A stretch of DNA of 64,000 nt from Sodiomyces alkalinus F11 (Eukaryota > Ascomycota > Sordariomycetes > Glomerellales > Plectosphaerellaceae): NCBI RefSeq assembly GCF_003711515.1, contig NW_021167079.1, positions 5,435,989 through 5,499,988 of the forward strand, written 5' to 3'. A program made the position numbers and the translations under genes. The notes beneath the pieces were generated by a model that saw nothing but the letters and a program-made list of their open reading frames with translations, was not told the origin of the DNA and searched no databases. Shown in pieces: positions 34,099-46,204 of this stretch. Numbering within the stretch: position 1 is the stretch's first letter; every line of letters begins with the position of its first letter.

Positions 34099-34850
34099 TG
34101 TTTCGGAGTTCGGAGAGGTGTTTGCCTGTTGCCCACCCCGTAGCAACGGACTGTGGTCCAAGTCCTATGCACAGGAAAACGAACGAAACGGACGGCTAAA
34201 TGACAGCTTCCTGTGAAAGATTCAAACCCGAAGAGCCAGCTCAATCGGATTCGTGTGTCGTCGTTTCCCAGATCGGAGAAGGTAGAAGCGTGAATTTGAG
34301 AGGGAGGCTCAAAATAGTAACAGTTCCGGCCTTTGTTGCTCGCGAGTGAGAAGTACGGAGAATAAGGGACGAAGTGGCTACCTAGGTAGGTAGGTAGGTA
34401 CCTGGCGTGGCGTACTTACCGCCGTAGCGGGGCGTCTCAACTGCACAAAGTAGGTAGTTTTGTACTACAGTATGTACTCCGGAATCATTACGACTGCCAT
34501 ACCTAGGCAGCTGAGTCCTGACAATCACGCCGGCTTCCCGCAACATCCCCACTGAGGCCAACTCAAGGTCGACTCATCTTCTATCTGAACCTATTTTGGC
34601 GATCCTTACAACTGCTTCCAGCATTCTGGCCCCCAATCCCACCGGAACTTGCCTCTACATCAACTAGGCCGCATTTCCCCCCCTCCCATTTTTTTTATTT
34701 ATTTTCTTTATCGCTGCCTGAAGAAGATACCGAGGGAGGCAGCCTCTTCGTCGCTTGTGCTATAAGAGGCACGCTCCGCGCACTTCGCCATTCAGACATC
34801 GTTCCCTTCTGATATGCACACTGAGCTTTCTACCAAGTCTCCGTACGGCC
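34099..34850. other. Divergent promoter region (dolichyldiphosphatase / RBR ligase)
   Basis: About 750 bp between two start codons, so both promoters lie here. It contains a 4-fold TAGG/GTAGG microrepeat (34382-34402) and a T-rich stretch (34690-34710) near the RBR gene. No gene is seen. Confidence 0.55.
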
Positions 34851-36868
34851 ATGGACGACTCCGATGGCGCTGAGGAGCGCTTTACCGAGCTCGCTGCCCT
34901 CGAGGCCATCTTTCCCGAGATTAAGAAACACGATGACCCTTCCGCCGTATCATTCTCGCTGGACCTACCAGTCCATCCCTCCAACCCCATCACCGTCACG
35001 TATCCTGCGGCCTCTGGAACAGCGGAACTTACTACGGCGACTCTGACGGGTTCGGATGAAGAAGCACCCGGTGCCATGGACTCGCAGGTGCTTGCACATC
35101 TACCTGCTGTTAACCTGCGCCTTTCTTTACCGGAAGGATACCCCGCCGAACGACCTCCATCAGTCACGATTTCGACCACACCGCCGTGGCTTCCGCTCGA
35201 GACTACAAAGAAGTTGGAAGAGGAGGGACCTCGCATGTGGGAAGAGATGGGCCACAATATGGTTGCCTTTGCTTATATCGACCATGTTCAGCAGGCAGCT
35301 GAAAATGTCTTCGGTCTGATTAACGATGACGGAACCCTTGGGGTAGACCCGCGACACATGATCTCCATCCTGGACTATGATGTCAGGGCCAGACGCGAGA
35401 CTTTTGAGAGGGAGACCTTTGATTGTGGGGTTTGTCTAGGTAAAGCTCTCCATACTCGACTTTATCGGAAGACAGTTTGACGTGTACCATTGCTAACCAA
35501 ACTCGAAAAGAACCCAAGAAGGGAGCCGTATGTCATAGGATGCTCGAATGTGGTCACGTCTTTTGCACTGCTTGTCTGCAAGATTTCTATAAAACGGCCA
35601 TCACCGAAGGAGACCTTGCCGTCGTTAGATGTCTCACCCCGAACTGCGCCAAGGATCGCGCCGCAGCTCAGGCGGAGGCCGGATCGGGAAAGAGACGCAG
35701 AGTCAGAGCCTTTCTTAGTCCCAGCGAGCTCTTGCAGATGGGCCTCTCCCAGGAAATTGTCTCCCGATACGTAACGCTCAAGTACAAGACCGAACTCGAG
35801 TCGGACAAGAACACCATCTACTGTCCACGCTCGTGGTGCGACGGGGCCGCGAGATCAAAGAAGCACAAGAAGCCCGAGGGTCTCGAACTCGTTGAGGTTT
35901 CAGACGACGAAGAAGCGGAAAAGTCGGACGAGAAAGACGACAAAGGGAAGAAGACGAAAAAGTCCGAGGATCCGTCGGAGCGCCTGGCCATTTGCGAGGA
36001 CTGCGGCTTTGCCTTTTGCAGCCGCTGCTTTCAGTCCTGGCATGGCGAGTTCTTCTTATGCATACCCAGACGCGACTCGGACGAGATCACGCCCGAGGAG
36101 CAGGCATCTATCGACTACATTGCCCACCACACCACGTCCTGCCCGACGTGCGGCGTTCCCTCTCAGAAGACCCGTGGATGCAACCACATGATCTGCTTCC
36201 GCTGTCAAACGCACTTTTGCTACCTCTGCGCCGCCTGGCTTCCCCCGGCGAGCCCCTTCGAGCACTACAACGAGCGGCCTGATGGTAGCAGAACAGGATG
36301 CTATATGCGGCTCTGGGAGTTGGAGAATGGTGACGGCAATGACGTAGGTTACGGGTTCTTAGGGGGGCGAGCGAACAACCGGCGGCGTGGGAGGAATCAA
36401 GCCGTCGCTGTCCCCCGGGTTAGAGAGGTTGTCAATGTGGACGATGAGGACGGTCCTGCGAGACCTGAAGGTGACGACCAACAACAACAAAATGCCGAGG
36501 TTGCGGTGGCTCTCGAGGCACCTCTAGTTCTTCGCATCGGCGGCCAAGCACCGCCCCGAGATCAACAACCCCGAGGTCGAGGGCGCGGGCAAGGGGCTGG
36601 CCGTCCCCTCGCTACACCCGCACCGCCTGCGGCGGATCAAGCAGCACGAGGCGGAAGAGGGGGGGCCATTGGACGGGGAACCGGGGGTGACTTTCGAAAT
36701 GGGGGGAGGCGGATTCCCGTCCGGATGAGGGGAAGACTAGACGATGCGCTCCATCCCGCCGATGCGGCTTGGGTGAGGAACTTTGTTGAGATGGCGCTCA
36801 ACGACGAGGAGAACTCGGAGGACAGCGACGACGAAGAGATGCCAATCGTGGCCCCTCTTGTCCACTGA
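34851..36868 (+). CDS. RWD-RBR E3 ubiquitin ligase (RING1-IBR-RING2; Itt1/RNF14-like)
   Basis: Exons 34851-35439 and 35511-36868, 648 residues. The RWD domain spans about 8-165 (opening FTELAALEAIFPEI). RING1 (193-242) starts with CGVCLG in exon 1 and is completed by CHRMLECGHVFCTACL after the intron. The IBR domain (about 300-370) is split by a charged Lys/Asp/Glu insertion of about 45 residues. RING2 (407-436) contains TRGCNHMICF, whose Cys420 matches the catalytic cysteine that carries ubiquitin as a thioester in RBR enzymes. The RWD-RBR order is that of RNF14 in animals and Itt1 in yeast, linked to translation termination or stalled ribosomes; this assignment is by architecture. The C-terminal 180 residues are Arg/Gly-rich (RGG-like PRGRGRGQGAGR) and end acidic, suggesting RNA or protein binding. 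Confidence 0.9.
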
Positions 36869-37552
36869 ACTCTGTGTTGGGGCCAGCCTGAAAGGGGGGT
36901 TTTTACCTAGCCATGGGTTGGATCGCAATGGCACCACCCACACGAATTTTCACGACTTGGATGATGAACTCGCGGTATCGATACCCAGCCATGGACGGCT
37001 CTTGTTGAGTATGTCATTACTACCATCTAATTAGCGTCCAAACACGATGAACAATATGCACTTGACTACGTACATACGGTGTTGTCGATGAGACCTGTGT
37101 CCACGCCCTCCACATATCAATCCAACCCCCAATCCCCAACTTACCCCTTCTCTTTTTCTTCTCCTTTGATACACCTTTGTCAGACTCGAATGATTACGTT
37201 ACAACTTCCCATCAGGCATCTGCAGGTTCCGCCAAAGAAGCCTATGCAATGGAGGTGCGCTAAGGGCTTGCATTGGCGATTGGAGGCTAGTCAACCGCGG
37301 TAAGATAAGCCAGGAGGAAGAGGAGCAGCCAAAGGGCCCAGGTAGACAGACGGTGGGGAGCATTGCGCGGATGACATCTCAGGAGAGAACCACAATCAAA
37401 TTCCACTGCGTTCCGGGCGGCTAACTGTCGCCAGGAACGGGGGACTCGCTGCCCAAGGAGGAGGGTGAGCGTCTCGGTCGTCGCATGCATGGCGTTCTCG
37501 TGTTCTTGCGGAGGACACCACGCCGCTTGGGGCTCTCCATTTGACTAAAAGA

Positions 37553-37586
37553 AATAAAATAAAATATAAAATAAAATAAAATAAAA
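37553..37586. repeat. Pentanucleotide AAAAT microsatellite
   Basis: About six to seven units of (T)AAAA with one imperfect unit (ATATAAA). Confidence 0.85.
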
Positions 37587-40177
37587 CCCCCCACCCCGCG
37601 CGAGCGATATCGGGAGCGAGCAGCGATTCCGCCACATGTGTGCCCTGCAGCAGCCATGCTGGATATGTTTCCCCCCTCTTTCTCCCCAACGGCGCATGAT
37701 ATTCCTTTCGTAAACAAGCTGGGGCTCAAGAGAGTCAGAAACGAGGGGCAACTCTATCAGCCCGCTGGAAGCAGGGGGCCTTAAATCCACCTAGTGGGCA
37801 TGTCGCGCAAGGGACAGGTCCCAGAGAACAAAAGGACCCAGCATACCGAGTACGGGTAGCTCTGCATCATACGATTTTCGATCCGGCCACGCAGCACCTT
37901 GACAGCCTTACAGTGAGTGGTATTGGCAGTAGCCCCTCGCCCTCCACCCCCCAAATATGTGCAGTGGACATATGTATGGATAGGGTGATTGCGAGTTACG
38001 CTGCTTCTGGTGCGTGCTTGGGGAGCGAGGGGAAAGCCCACGTTTCACAGATACAAATCGAGAGAGTTTCCAGGCTCACTGTCATGCTTTATTCGAAGTA
38101 TACCATCCGTTTGGTTGCCCTGTTACTCACTCGTCTAGGAAGAAAAGCAAACCCCTTTCAGTCAAAGTTGTATACAAACTTAGTGTAGTGGGCATATGAG
38201 GAGAGTGAAAACAGGTCGACAGGGCAAGTGTTAGAGGATTGGGTAATAGAGACTTGTCTTGCTTCTCTTCTCAACTTGTCAGGCACCATGTGAGCTTATT
38301 GCTATTGTTGCATGTATCTCGTTCGAGCATGGATCTAACCCCCCTGGCGGTCTTATCCTCGGACTTAAAGAAGACCGGATGCCGAGCATGAAAAGGAAGA
38401 AGGAATACACGATACAATGTACTAGGTATGGCAATAGGTATCCAGCAGCTGTCCATGGGGTGACAACAAAACAAACGCCTCTCAGCTGCCGCTGCCTTTT
38501 TGCCCAGAGGAAAATGCTCGAAGGAGGAGCTCCAGCACGGCCTCATATGGCGTGACAAGGTAATCAATCTGCCGTAGATGTGTTCCCAGCTCTATGATAC
38601 TATGCATCTCGGACACGCTTACTTACTTACCACTACCAGCCACGCAGATACTGCCGTTCGTCTTCGGAGCTAGTTACTATCCAGTTAAACTTGCGAAGTG
38701 GCCTTAGGGAGTCGGGGTTTCTAGACCTGAAGAAGTGCCGAACCCATTGCTGCAGGGACGACTGTGCTTCGTACCTGGTGAACGGAAACTGATAGGATAC
38801 TGGTATGTCGAAAGCGCGGCGATTCCTGCTCCGCGTGCGGGGAGAGGCAAGAAGAGATAGGGCGTCTATGTATGCCCATCTGCCGAACGCAGTCGATCTC
38901 TCCAAGGCCTAGACCCTTCCGTTTGATGGTTCCCGTAAGATCCTCTGGGTCCGATTCCTCCCGTTACCCCTTGGCTGATTCCAGTGTCCTGGATCGGTCT
39001 TAGAAGCGCCGCACTGCTTCCAATGTCTCCGTGGCAGTGCATATCTGGGCAGAAATATTAGGTCAAGGGCTTCTCCTCCTTGCTTCTCCTTGTTAGGGTT
39101 CCAGGTAAAGAGGGCAAGAAGCCCGCGCTCACGGGTGACAAGAGTTAGCAGGGAATCGTACGAAGTACCCCAAGTCCCATCCATGCATGTCAAGCGGCGT
39201 TCTTTGCATCGAACCATTAGATTGGCAAAGATAGATAGCTAGGGGGGGGGATGTGGGCTGATTTTTTTCACCAGCCAGAGACATAGGAAGTCGAAGCTAT
39301 TTCGCCAAAATGTCTTCTGGAATGGATAGGAAGCCCAACTGACCCGGAAGTAATAATAAGGGGCTTTTCAGGCTAAAGCTGAAGGGACCGGTCGAGGTAC
39401 GGATACGCTAATAAGACCGGGTCTTGGGATAGATCGCTCATCTGGCACCGGAAAAAAGGGATGTCTCGAACTGATGCGCTCCTCAGTCAGCCTGTCAGGA
39501 GAGCAGGGCCTTGAACATGGTGTTGATCATGCTTGTAAGCCATATTCGTTTGACCAAGAAAAGATTACGGACTAGGCCAGAAGTACACCCCTAGAGTACC
39601 TAATTAGAAGAAACTGCTTCGTCGTTTGTGTATCGCTGTAGACCTTTTCCGCTCTTCCTATCGGCTACCGCCAGAGGATTGATTGATCGATAGCGTTCCC
39701 ACGGGGACTTTGTGGGCTAGGTATTATCAGCCTTTTGTTTCTGGCGCCAAAGACTGTGCTGGCATTGACCCCCAACTCTGGCGTCCTGGCCGTTCTGTTG
39801 AGTCGGAGGTAGTACTGCGTGCATCTAATAAAATGCCGAGATTAATCGTCCGCCACACTACCTAGGCAAACCTCCAGCCTGCTCGAGCGAGAGTGTTCCC
39901 TAGCTCCTCTGAGATCCAACGCTAACGCCCTGGCAAAGGACGGCTGAAGGCAGGGTTGGCCCCCGGGCCTCATTCAACTCTTTCCGTCCCCGATTTCGGG
40001 AAGAAGAGCGGTGGCGTGTTTGAGGAGGTAGGTATGTATTCTAGTCGCACTGACGATAACTAATCTGGGGTCGTCCTCCGCGGGCCCGGTACATACGGAG
40101 GCCGTGTCGTGCTTCTCATACTACGAAGTACTTTGTGTTAGTTACATAACGGATGCAGAGAGCCAGGGGGGGTGTAT

Positions 40178-40188
40178 GTACAACGTAC
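40178..40188. repeat. 11-mer GTACAACGTAC (gene-desert copy)
   Basis: Identical to 29370-29380 and 50350-50360, and reverse-complementary to 41708-41718; intergenic. Confidence 0.75.
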
Positions 40189-41707
40189 ACCGGGTAGCGC
40201 TATAGGGGTATCATAAAGTTCTGGGCAGGTTTGCTGACGTTCTGTCACTTCGCCCAAGGTCAGAACCGATACCATCAGTCTTGTCCGAGCCGGCAATTCG
40301 ATTGGGCACCCTTCCCCTGTTTACAACGTAGTGGCTGAGTCCAACCTGACAGGAGGTGCCTGTCAACGGTAGAATTTGGTGCGCCAAGGATAGCTGGCCT
40401 TCATCGGGCGAAGATACTAAGTATTAGCGAGGCGAAAGGAACTCATATATCGACTGATTCATGTGCCAGGGACTCGGCAGATAATTACCAAGTCGTTACT
40501 GGGGCTCCGTTGCTTGATACTTCGTAGATTTAATCACCCATTTGCTTGATATGAGGCTTGATATAGGTCGTCGGAGCTCGCTTGCCAAACCCGGCTCTCT
40601 GGGCCGGACGGACTACCCAAATTTGACCAAGCCAGCCTGACCGCCGCCCCGGAAGCCAAGTCTGGCAAGGGGTTGGTTGGGTGGAATTCCTTGGCAAAAG
40701 CGGCTTGCAACCGTTATTAGTCAGGAACCGAAGAAACAAACGTCCGTTCTTCTGCGCTCTGACGCCGATTGTTTCGTGACAACGCCCACTGGCGTTAGCG
40801 GGCTCCAACGTGCTCACAGCCTACACTGTGAAGGGGATGATGAATGGTTGCCCGGGTTTATGTGTATGACGGAGTAAATGAGCGGCTTTCGGAACTGTTT
40901 ACTTCGTTAGACTCGCAAACGCGTTCTATATGAACAGACGATAAGGAAAGAAAAGACAAACGCGTCTTGATAGGCGCCGGGATATTTCCTACGAAGCAGT
41001 CGCACCAAAGGATTGCACAAATCTTCTTACATACACCGAGTGGTAGTATAATTTGTGAGGATTATGCGTACGGAGTATTGGCATCTTCAACGCCAGGTTT
41101 AATATACGAAGCCCTCGTATTGGTTGGGTTGTCGCGCCAAGTCGAGACAGGGATAAATCATCTGCCCATCTCTATAGTTGCCTCAAATATAGCCCTGTAC
41201 GGATACATACCTGGACCGGACGTTTTTGTTTCCATGGGGTGGCTCGCGTCCTGACATTGTGACCGACAAAGCATGCATAATTTCGACATGTGGTCCAAGC
41301 TTTGATAGCACGGTACTACGAATAAAATTCGCAGATAAAGATGACCAGGGGCCTGGTCGGAAAGACTACCGATCGAAGACATGAAAGCCATTGTCTTTGA
41401 AGGTCCCTGACGTGGAGCGTTGCGGGACTACCCTCGCAATTAGCGTTCGTCCGGAGCTCGATATGATGGAAATCGGTCTTTGATCGCCATTTGAGTGAGA
41501 CAGGCTAGAAGCACATATGCCGTTCCCCACACTGGTATTGACTGGGGCATTAAAACCGTGGAGCTTTTTGAACACTTTGAGCACTGAACTCAAGGGTGTT
41601 ATTCGGTGGCGGGGAGGTACCCGGCTTAAGTGTCATGGTTGCAGAGGACGAGTTGTACGAGTTGTATTATTGGACGGAGTGTTGAGAAGAAGAGGGTTAT
41701 TGTAACT

Positions 41708-41725
41708 GTACGTTGTACGAAGTAC
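41708..41725. repeat. GTACGTTGTAC fused to TACGAAGTAC
   Basis: The reverse complement of the 11-mer GTACAACGTAC overlaps a TACGAAGTA copy (41716-41724), forming one composite block in the gene desert. Confidence 0.75.
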
Positions 41726-42587
41726 ATTGTATGTTGGTGCATGGCGGGAGGATGGAGTAGTAGTGTAGGAGTATCGTGGATCGCTGGGTCCATGCAAAAT
41801 GTCCGCCTGGGCCGTATGGATGGTTACATCCACTTCGGGATTTCGAAGATCTGCAACGCGTCAATAAGGCGCTGTTGAGAATCTGGAGATCAAACCAGGG
41901 GCAAAACAGAACAGAACAAGAAAAGAAAAAACGTCAGGCTGGGGAACCATACTAGATTGGGACGAGGCTCTCAAAGATGCGACCATGGCTGGAATGACAG
42001 GTATTTTTGGCCAGTTCCTTGGACCCTATGCAGCGGGGTTTCCTCGTAATGCTCCTCCAGAGCCATCGCGTCCATCGAACAACCTATGGGCTCGCCGCCA
42101 TGGTGGACCGGGCAAGGAGATGGAGGGCGGGTGCGATGCATAACATATGCACACTTCATGAGCGAGAGGGGCCGACGGTGGGTGACGGTGATCAGGGGAC
42201 AATCTGTGCATCTGGTGGAGGAACTTGCGTAATTCAAATCCTGAGGGCGTGCCTCGGGGTCGGCGTACCGAGCTAAAGGAGTCCGGAGACAGTAAGGCAG
42301 GATGCGGAGGCTCTCGGAGGAGAGGGAACGCTCAGAGGGGATGGGTATATCTCCGCGATGAGAGTCGGCCGGAAATCAAAAGGGTACGACGAGCTCGGTG
42401 CGGTTTAGAAGAATCGCGAGGCGGCCGCGAGCCAAAGAAATGAAAGTGGAACAGGGAGCAGTGGGATTACGGTTCACCTACAGGCAAGTTGTCGGATAAC
42501 GATCTAGCGTATGCACCGAGATGGGGCAGCGACTTTGTTTTGTATGATTGGGGGGATGTGGTCGACATGGATGGTGGATTCCTAGAA

Positions 42588-42599
42588 TAAGGTACCTTA
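42588..42599. repeat. 12-bp palindrome TAAGGTACCTTA (copy 3)
   Basis: First of three perfect copies within 342 bp of the gene desert, followed at once by AAAGGTAAGGTAG. Confidence 0.85.
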
Positions 42600-42710
42600 A
42601 AGGTAAGGTAGTTATGTTATTCTAAGGTAGACATGAGAAGCATGTTCGTCGAAAACGACGTGATGGAAGACGGGATCGATACCCCTCACCCACACAACAA
42701 AGGTGCTATG

Positions 42711-42728
42711 TACGAAGTAGGTACCTTA
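42711..42728. repeat. Composite TACGAAGTA + GGTACCTTA block
   Basis: TACGAAGTAGGTAC (42711-42724) is repeated exactly at 50227-50240. Here it runs on into half of the TAAGGTACCTTA palindrome, so the two motif types are fused. Confidence 0.8.
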
Positions 42729-42896
42729 CTCAAGATATCCGTACATACATAAGGTAGGACGTTCCTCTGATATCCTACCAATAGTACGTGCGAAAGACTT
42801 AGTACAAGCTGGTAATGTTTGTTTCGTCAGTCTGCTACCGTTTCGTCACCAACCATAACAACCCTTTGGGTTTTTACCGACTAAGGTACCTAATAA

Positions 42897-42929
42897 TAAG
42901 GTACCTTAGGAGATATGTAAGGTACCTTA
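42897..42929. repeat. Two 12-bp palindromes TAAGGTACCTTA, 21 bp apart (copies 4 and 5)
   Basis: Perfect copies at 42897-42908 and 42918-42929, preceded by CTAAGGTACCTA at 42881, a near copy. This is the densest cluster in the window. Confidence 0.85.
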
Positions 42930-45505
42930 ATATAAAGGCAACAACGACTGAACATAGCGCCCACAAACCCGATATGCCTAACACAGTACGAGTGGTTTGT
43001 ATTTACCTCATGCTTGTCCATGATTCGCACTTAATTACTCAGGCAGAAGGCGATACCGACCTTAAACCCCACCTTCATATTAGTCCTGCCTTATACACGC
43101 TTTCATTTTTTATCCTCCTCTTGCTACCTCGTATTAACCACCTGCCTATCTCATTATATCCCGACTTCTCAGGTTTATAGTGTACATTTCATATCGCAGA
43201 TAGAAGGTGTAACACATACAAAGTGCCTCTTTACCTTAGTGATCTTCAAGAGGAAGGTACGAGGGGATAAGGGGACAAGGACGTTGTACCTAAGTGTCCG
43301 AGATACACACTGTACGGGTGCACTGTATCCATTCCCGGCCTCCTCCGCCTCTGCAGTACATACCTTCTTTGATCCATTCACTCCCAAGTCTTTCTTTCAC
43401 TGACCTACCTCATTTCACATTTCGCAAACGCCCGCTAGGATTCCCGCCCCTCCTCGCCTCACGTCCAGGTCTTTTACCTCTGCTCCGTGGAGGCTAGCTC
43501 AGTGCGCCCAATGATACGATTTCCCAGCGAAATGCCTTATCGCAGATTGATTGATATATGGACTGGATGCATGACGAAAGTCCCGCTCGCTACATAAAGA
43601 AGTCCAGCAAACAGACCAGGCCAGAGAACGTGGACATGGAGCGGGGTGAGAGTGCGAATCGACATTTTCCTGAGCGAGTTGTGCGCACTTTCTTCGTACT
43701 CTGTAAGCCATGGGGCAGGCAGGTTCTTCTGTGAGTGTTCGTACTTCGTATGATCGCATCTACGGGAGTAACAACACCAGACAAGATACCCTCGCTACCA
43801 AAAGTTGACTGTTGGCTGGGGCTAAGATGCTAAGATCTTGTCAATCTTCCAGTGCCTGCTCGATCTCGAAGCGGCCCGTCCGCCACTGATGCCTCCCACC
43901 CTTCTCTGGGAATTTCGGCCAAATATCTGGGCAGCAAAACGAGCTAGGCCGATTCTAGCTTCGGCTGCAAGCCCTTCTGCGTCCTGCGGGCGGTTTGGTC
44001 AACTGTTCGTACGTGCATAGTTCATGGTAGCCTGCCGGCTCGCCGCGCTATGACTGGTGGGATCGGATGCTGGGGAGCATTACGGATACAACGTGCATAC
44101 AACAACGTACGTACTTCGAAGATGTACCGTGCTAAGGCAGCCCCAGTCCCCAGTCTGGTGGATCTTCTCCAGTCTCTGCGAGTCTGAGAGGATAACAGGT
44201 AGCTCTCTATACCTCTTTTGGCCTCAAGCCCCGGCGTCTCATGTCTCTCCGAAGTGCGAACGTACGAAAGCACGAAAGTACACACTCATACGGACTACGA
44301 AGTAATGATTCCATGCGAATACTGGCACATTATGCACTGGCCGACTGCCCCCATGTGAGAGCCTTCCCGGTTCCTGTAAACGCGTGTGGATGTGGAAGAA
44401 GACGGACTTCATCCGTCCCTTACTATTTTTCGCCTCCTTGGGTCAAATCATCGCCGCTTGGAGGAACCTCGGTTTGGACGACCTGCTTCGTACGATAGAG
44501 AGTTCAAGTGTCTACGAAGTCCGGGTACGAATGGTGCAGAGATGCATATTCGCATAGCTCAACCGCTCTCCAATCTCAGTTGTCCATTAACATATTCGGA
44601 CTCCCCTCCATCAGATCCGGTCCGACAGGGGGGACCCTGGTCATTTACGGGCACACGTAGCTAGCTTCCCTATTCGGGAACTCTTCCATCATCACCTCCG
44701 CGGCTATTCCACTCCATTTCAACAAGCCTTCGGTTCTTTCGTCCAGGGGAATGAGAACCCCCGGCAGGAGCATGGATAGGTATGGAGATACCGAGGAATG
44801 TGTCTCTGCCTTCCATCGCGGAGACACGTCTATGCCGTTTTCTTCTCGAGACATTCAGTTAGCTCGTCGACGACTTCTCGAGAAGCTTTGATCGATAATT
44901 GACCTAGCTCCCCTTGCCCCTCGTTTCGACGACATCTGAACAGCACAGGCTATTATTGACCAGGTACGCCGCACGTTGTTTACCTACAAGTAATTACATC
45001 GAGTCGCAGTCTTGCATTGCTCCCCGGCCTTTATATTGTGGTATTCTCGTAAGAGGAAGCTCGACGTTGAAGACTCCGACCAATCCAGATTCTTTCTGTT
45101 CAGGGCATGGCGTACCTATACTGACAACTTGTCCTTGTATCGCCAAGTCCTCGGCCCTGTGGTCAGTTCGTTTTTCCCACTTTGACCACCCTTGTCTCGA
45201 GCAATTTCATGCACCGTTGTTCTTCTCTTCGATTCTCGACCACGCTCTTCACCCCCTCACAGCAACATCCAATCCAAGAAATTCTGTGGGCCAGCAGCCG
45301 TCGGAGGATTCTCTGTCATATCCCGCCCTCACATTGGCTGCATCAGGGGTGAATGGGTCCTGACCGGCTCCCAGCCTGTCTGCTTGCCAACCCACCCTCC
45401 GCCGTTCACCCCCCGTTCCACACCCCCAGTTGCTTTGGTCGTAAGATCCTTGTAGGGTCCTGGTCTCCGTCCCTCCCATGTTGCCGAGGAGGCAGACCAT
45501 TATTC

Positions 45506-45524
45506 GTACTTCGTTACGAAGTAC
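45506..45524. repeat. 19-bp perfect inverted repeat GTACTTCGT-T-ACGAAGTAC
   Basis: Nine-base arms are perfectly complementary around a single T. It contains one TACGAAGTA unit and lies upstream of the velvet gene. Confidence 0.85.
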
Positions 45525-46169
45525 CTCCCCCCTTAACTTTAGTCCCTCAGGACTTGGAGCTTTCCCGCCAACTGTGTTCCACTCAGGGGAGTTTGTGCAA
45601 GGAAACTCCCACAGTTGCTTCGGCAGAAGAGGGCGGGGCCAGGATAAGGGAAGAAAAGAGACCTGGATGGGGTTCGGTTCAGTGATCCCAGGTTTCGTCT
45701 CGACCCCTTTCATAATGATGGAGAGCGAGGTCTTGAGGTATGCGCAGTTGCTCAAAACGTCCTAACTGGCCCGGGACCGAGCCACGAAACCCTCTATCTC
45801 ATACATACAAAGTCCTGCGACTTGCGATGGAAAACCACATTTCTCTTCTGGGATAATTTCTCTCCCTCCATGCCTCGACGTTCTTCCACTCCGCGTGTCG
45901 GCAATTAAACCCTGGAACCGTGGAACCGCAGCGGCTTTGAATCTCAATCTGTCAAGATAGTGAACTAGGCCACGCCAGATATAACTCGGATGTATTCTAT
46001 TATAACCCCTAAAGAAGCGAGGATCTGAGCTTGCGACCTGGCTCCCCGGGCTCCCCGTTACCGCCCCGTTGCCGGCCCCCACACCCAGAAGAGTGCCGAA
46101 GCTCTGTCAAGACACCCCTCCTGCAAAGGGCCTGCCGTCTTCTAATAGTCACCCTCCTGACGTACAAGT

Positions 46170-46204
46170 NNNNNNNNNNNNNNNNNNNNNNNNNNNNNNN
46201 NNNN
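46170..46204. other. Assembly gap (35 N)
   Basis: A run of N splits the putative promoter/leader of the velvet gene. Open frames crossing it are artefacts. Confidence 0.99.

Noticed and set aside
37553..37586. AAAAT run considered as a transposon poly-A tail
   Set aside because: No coding remnant, target-site duplication or second end was seen; a simple microsatellite is sufficient.
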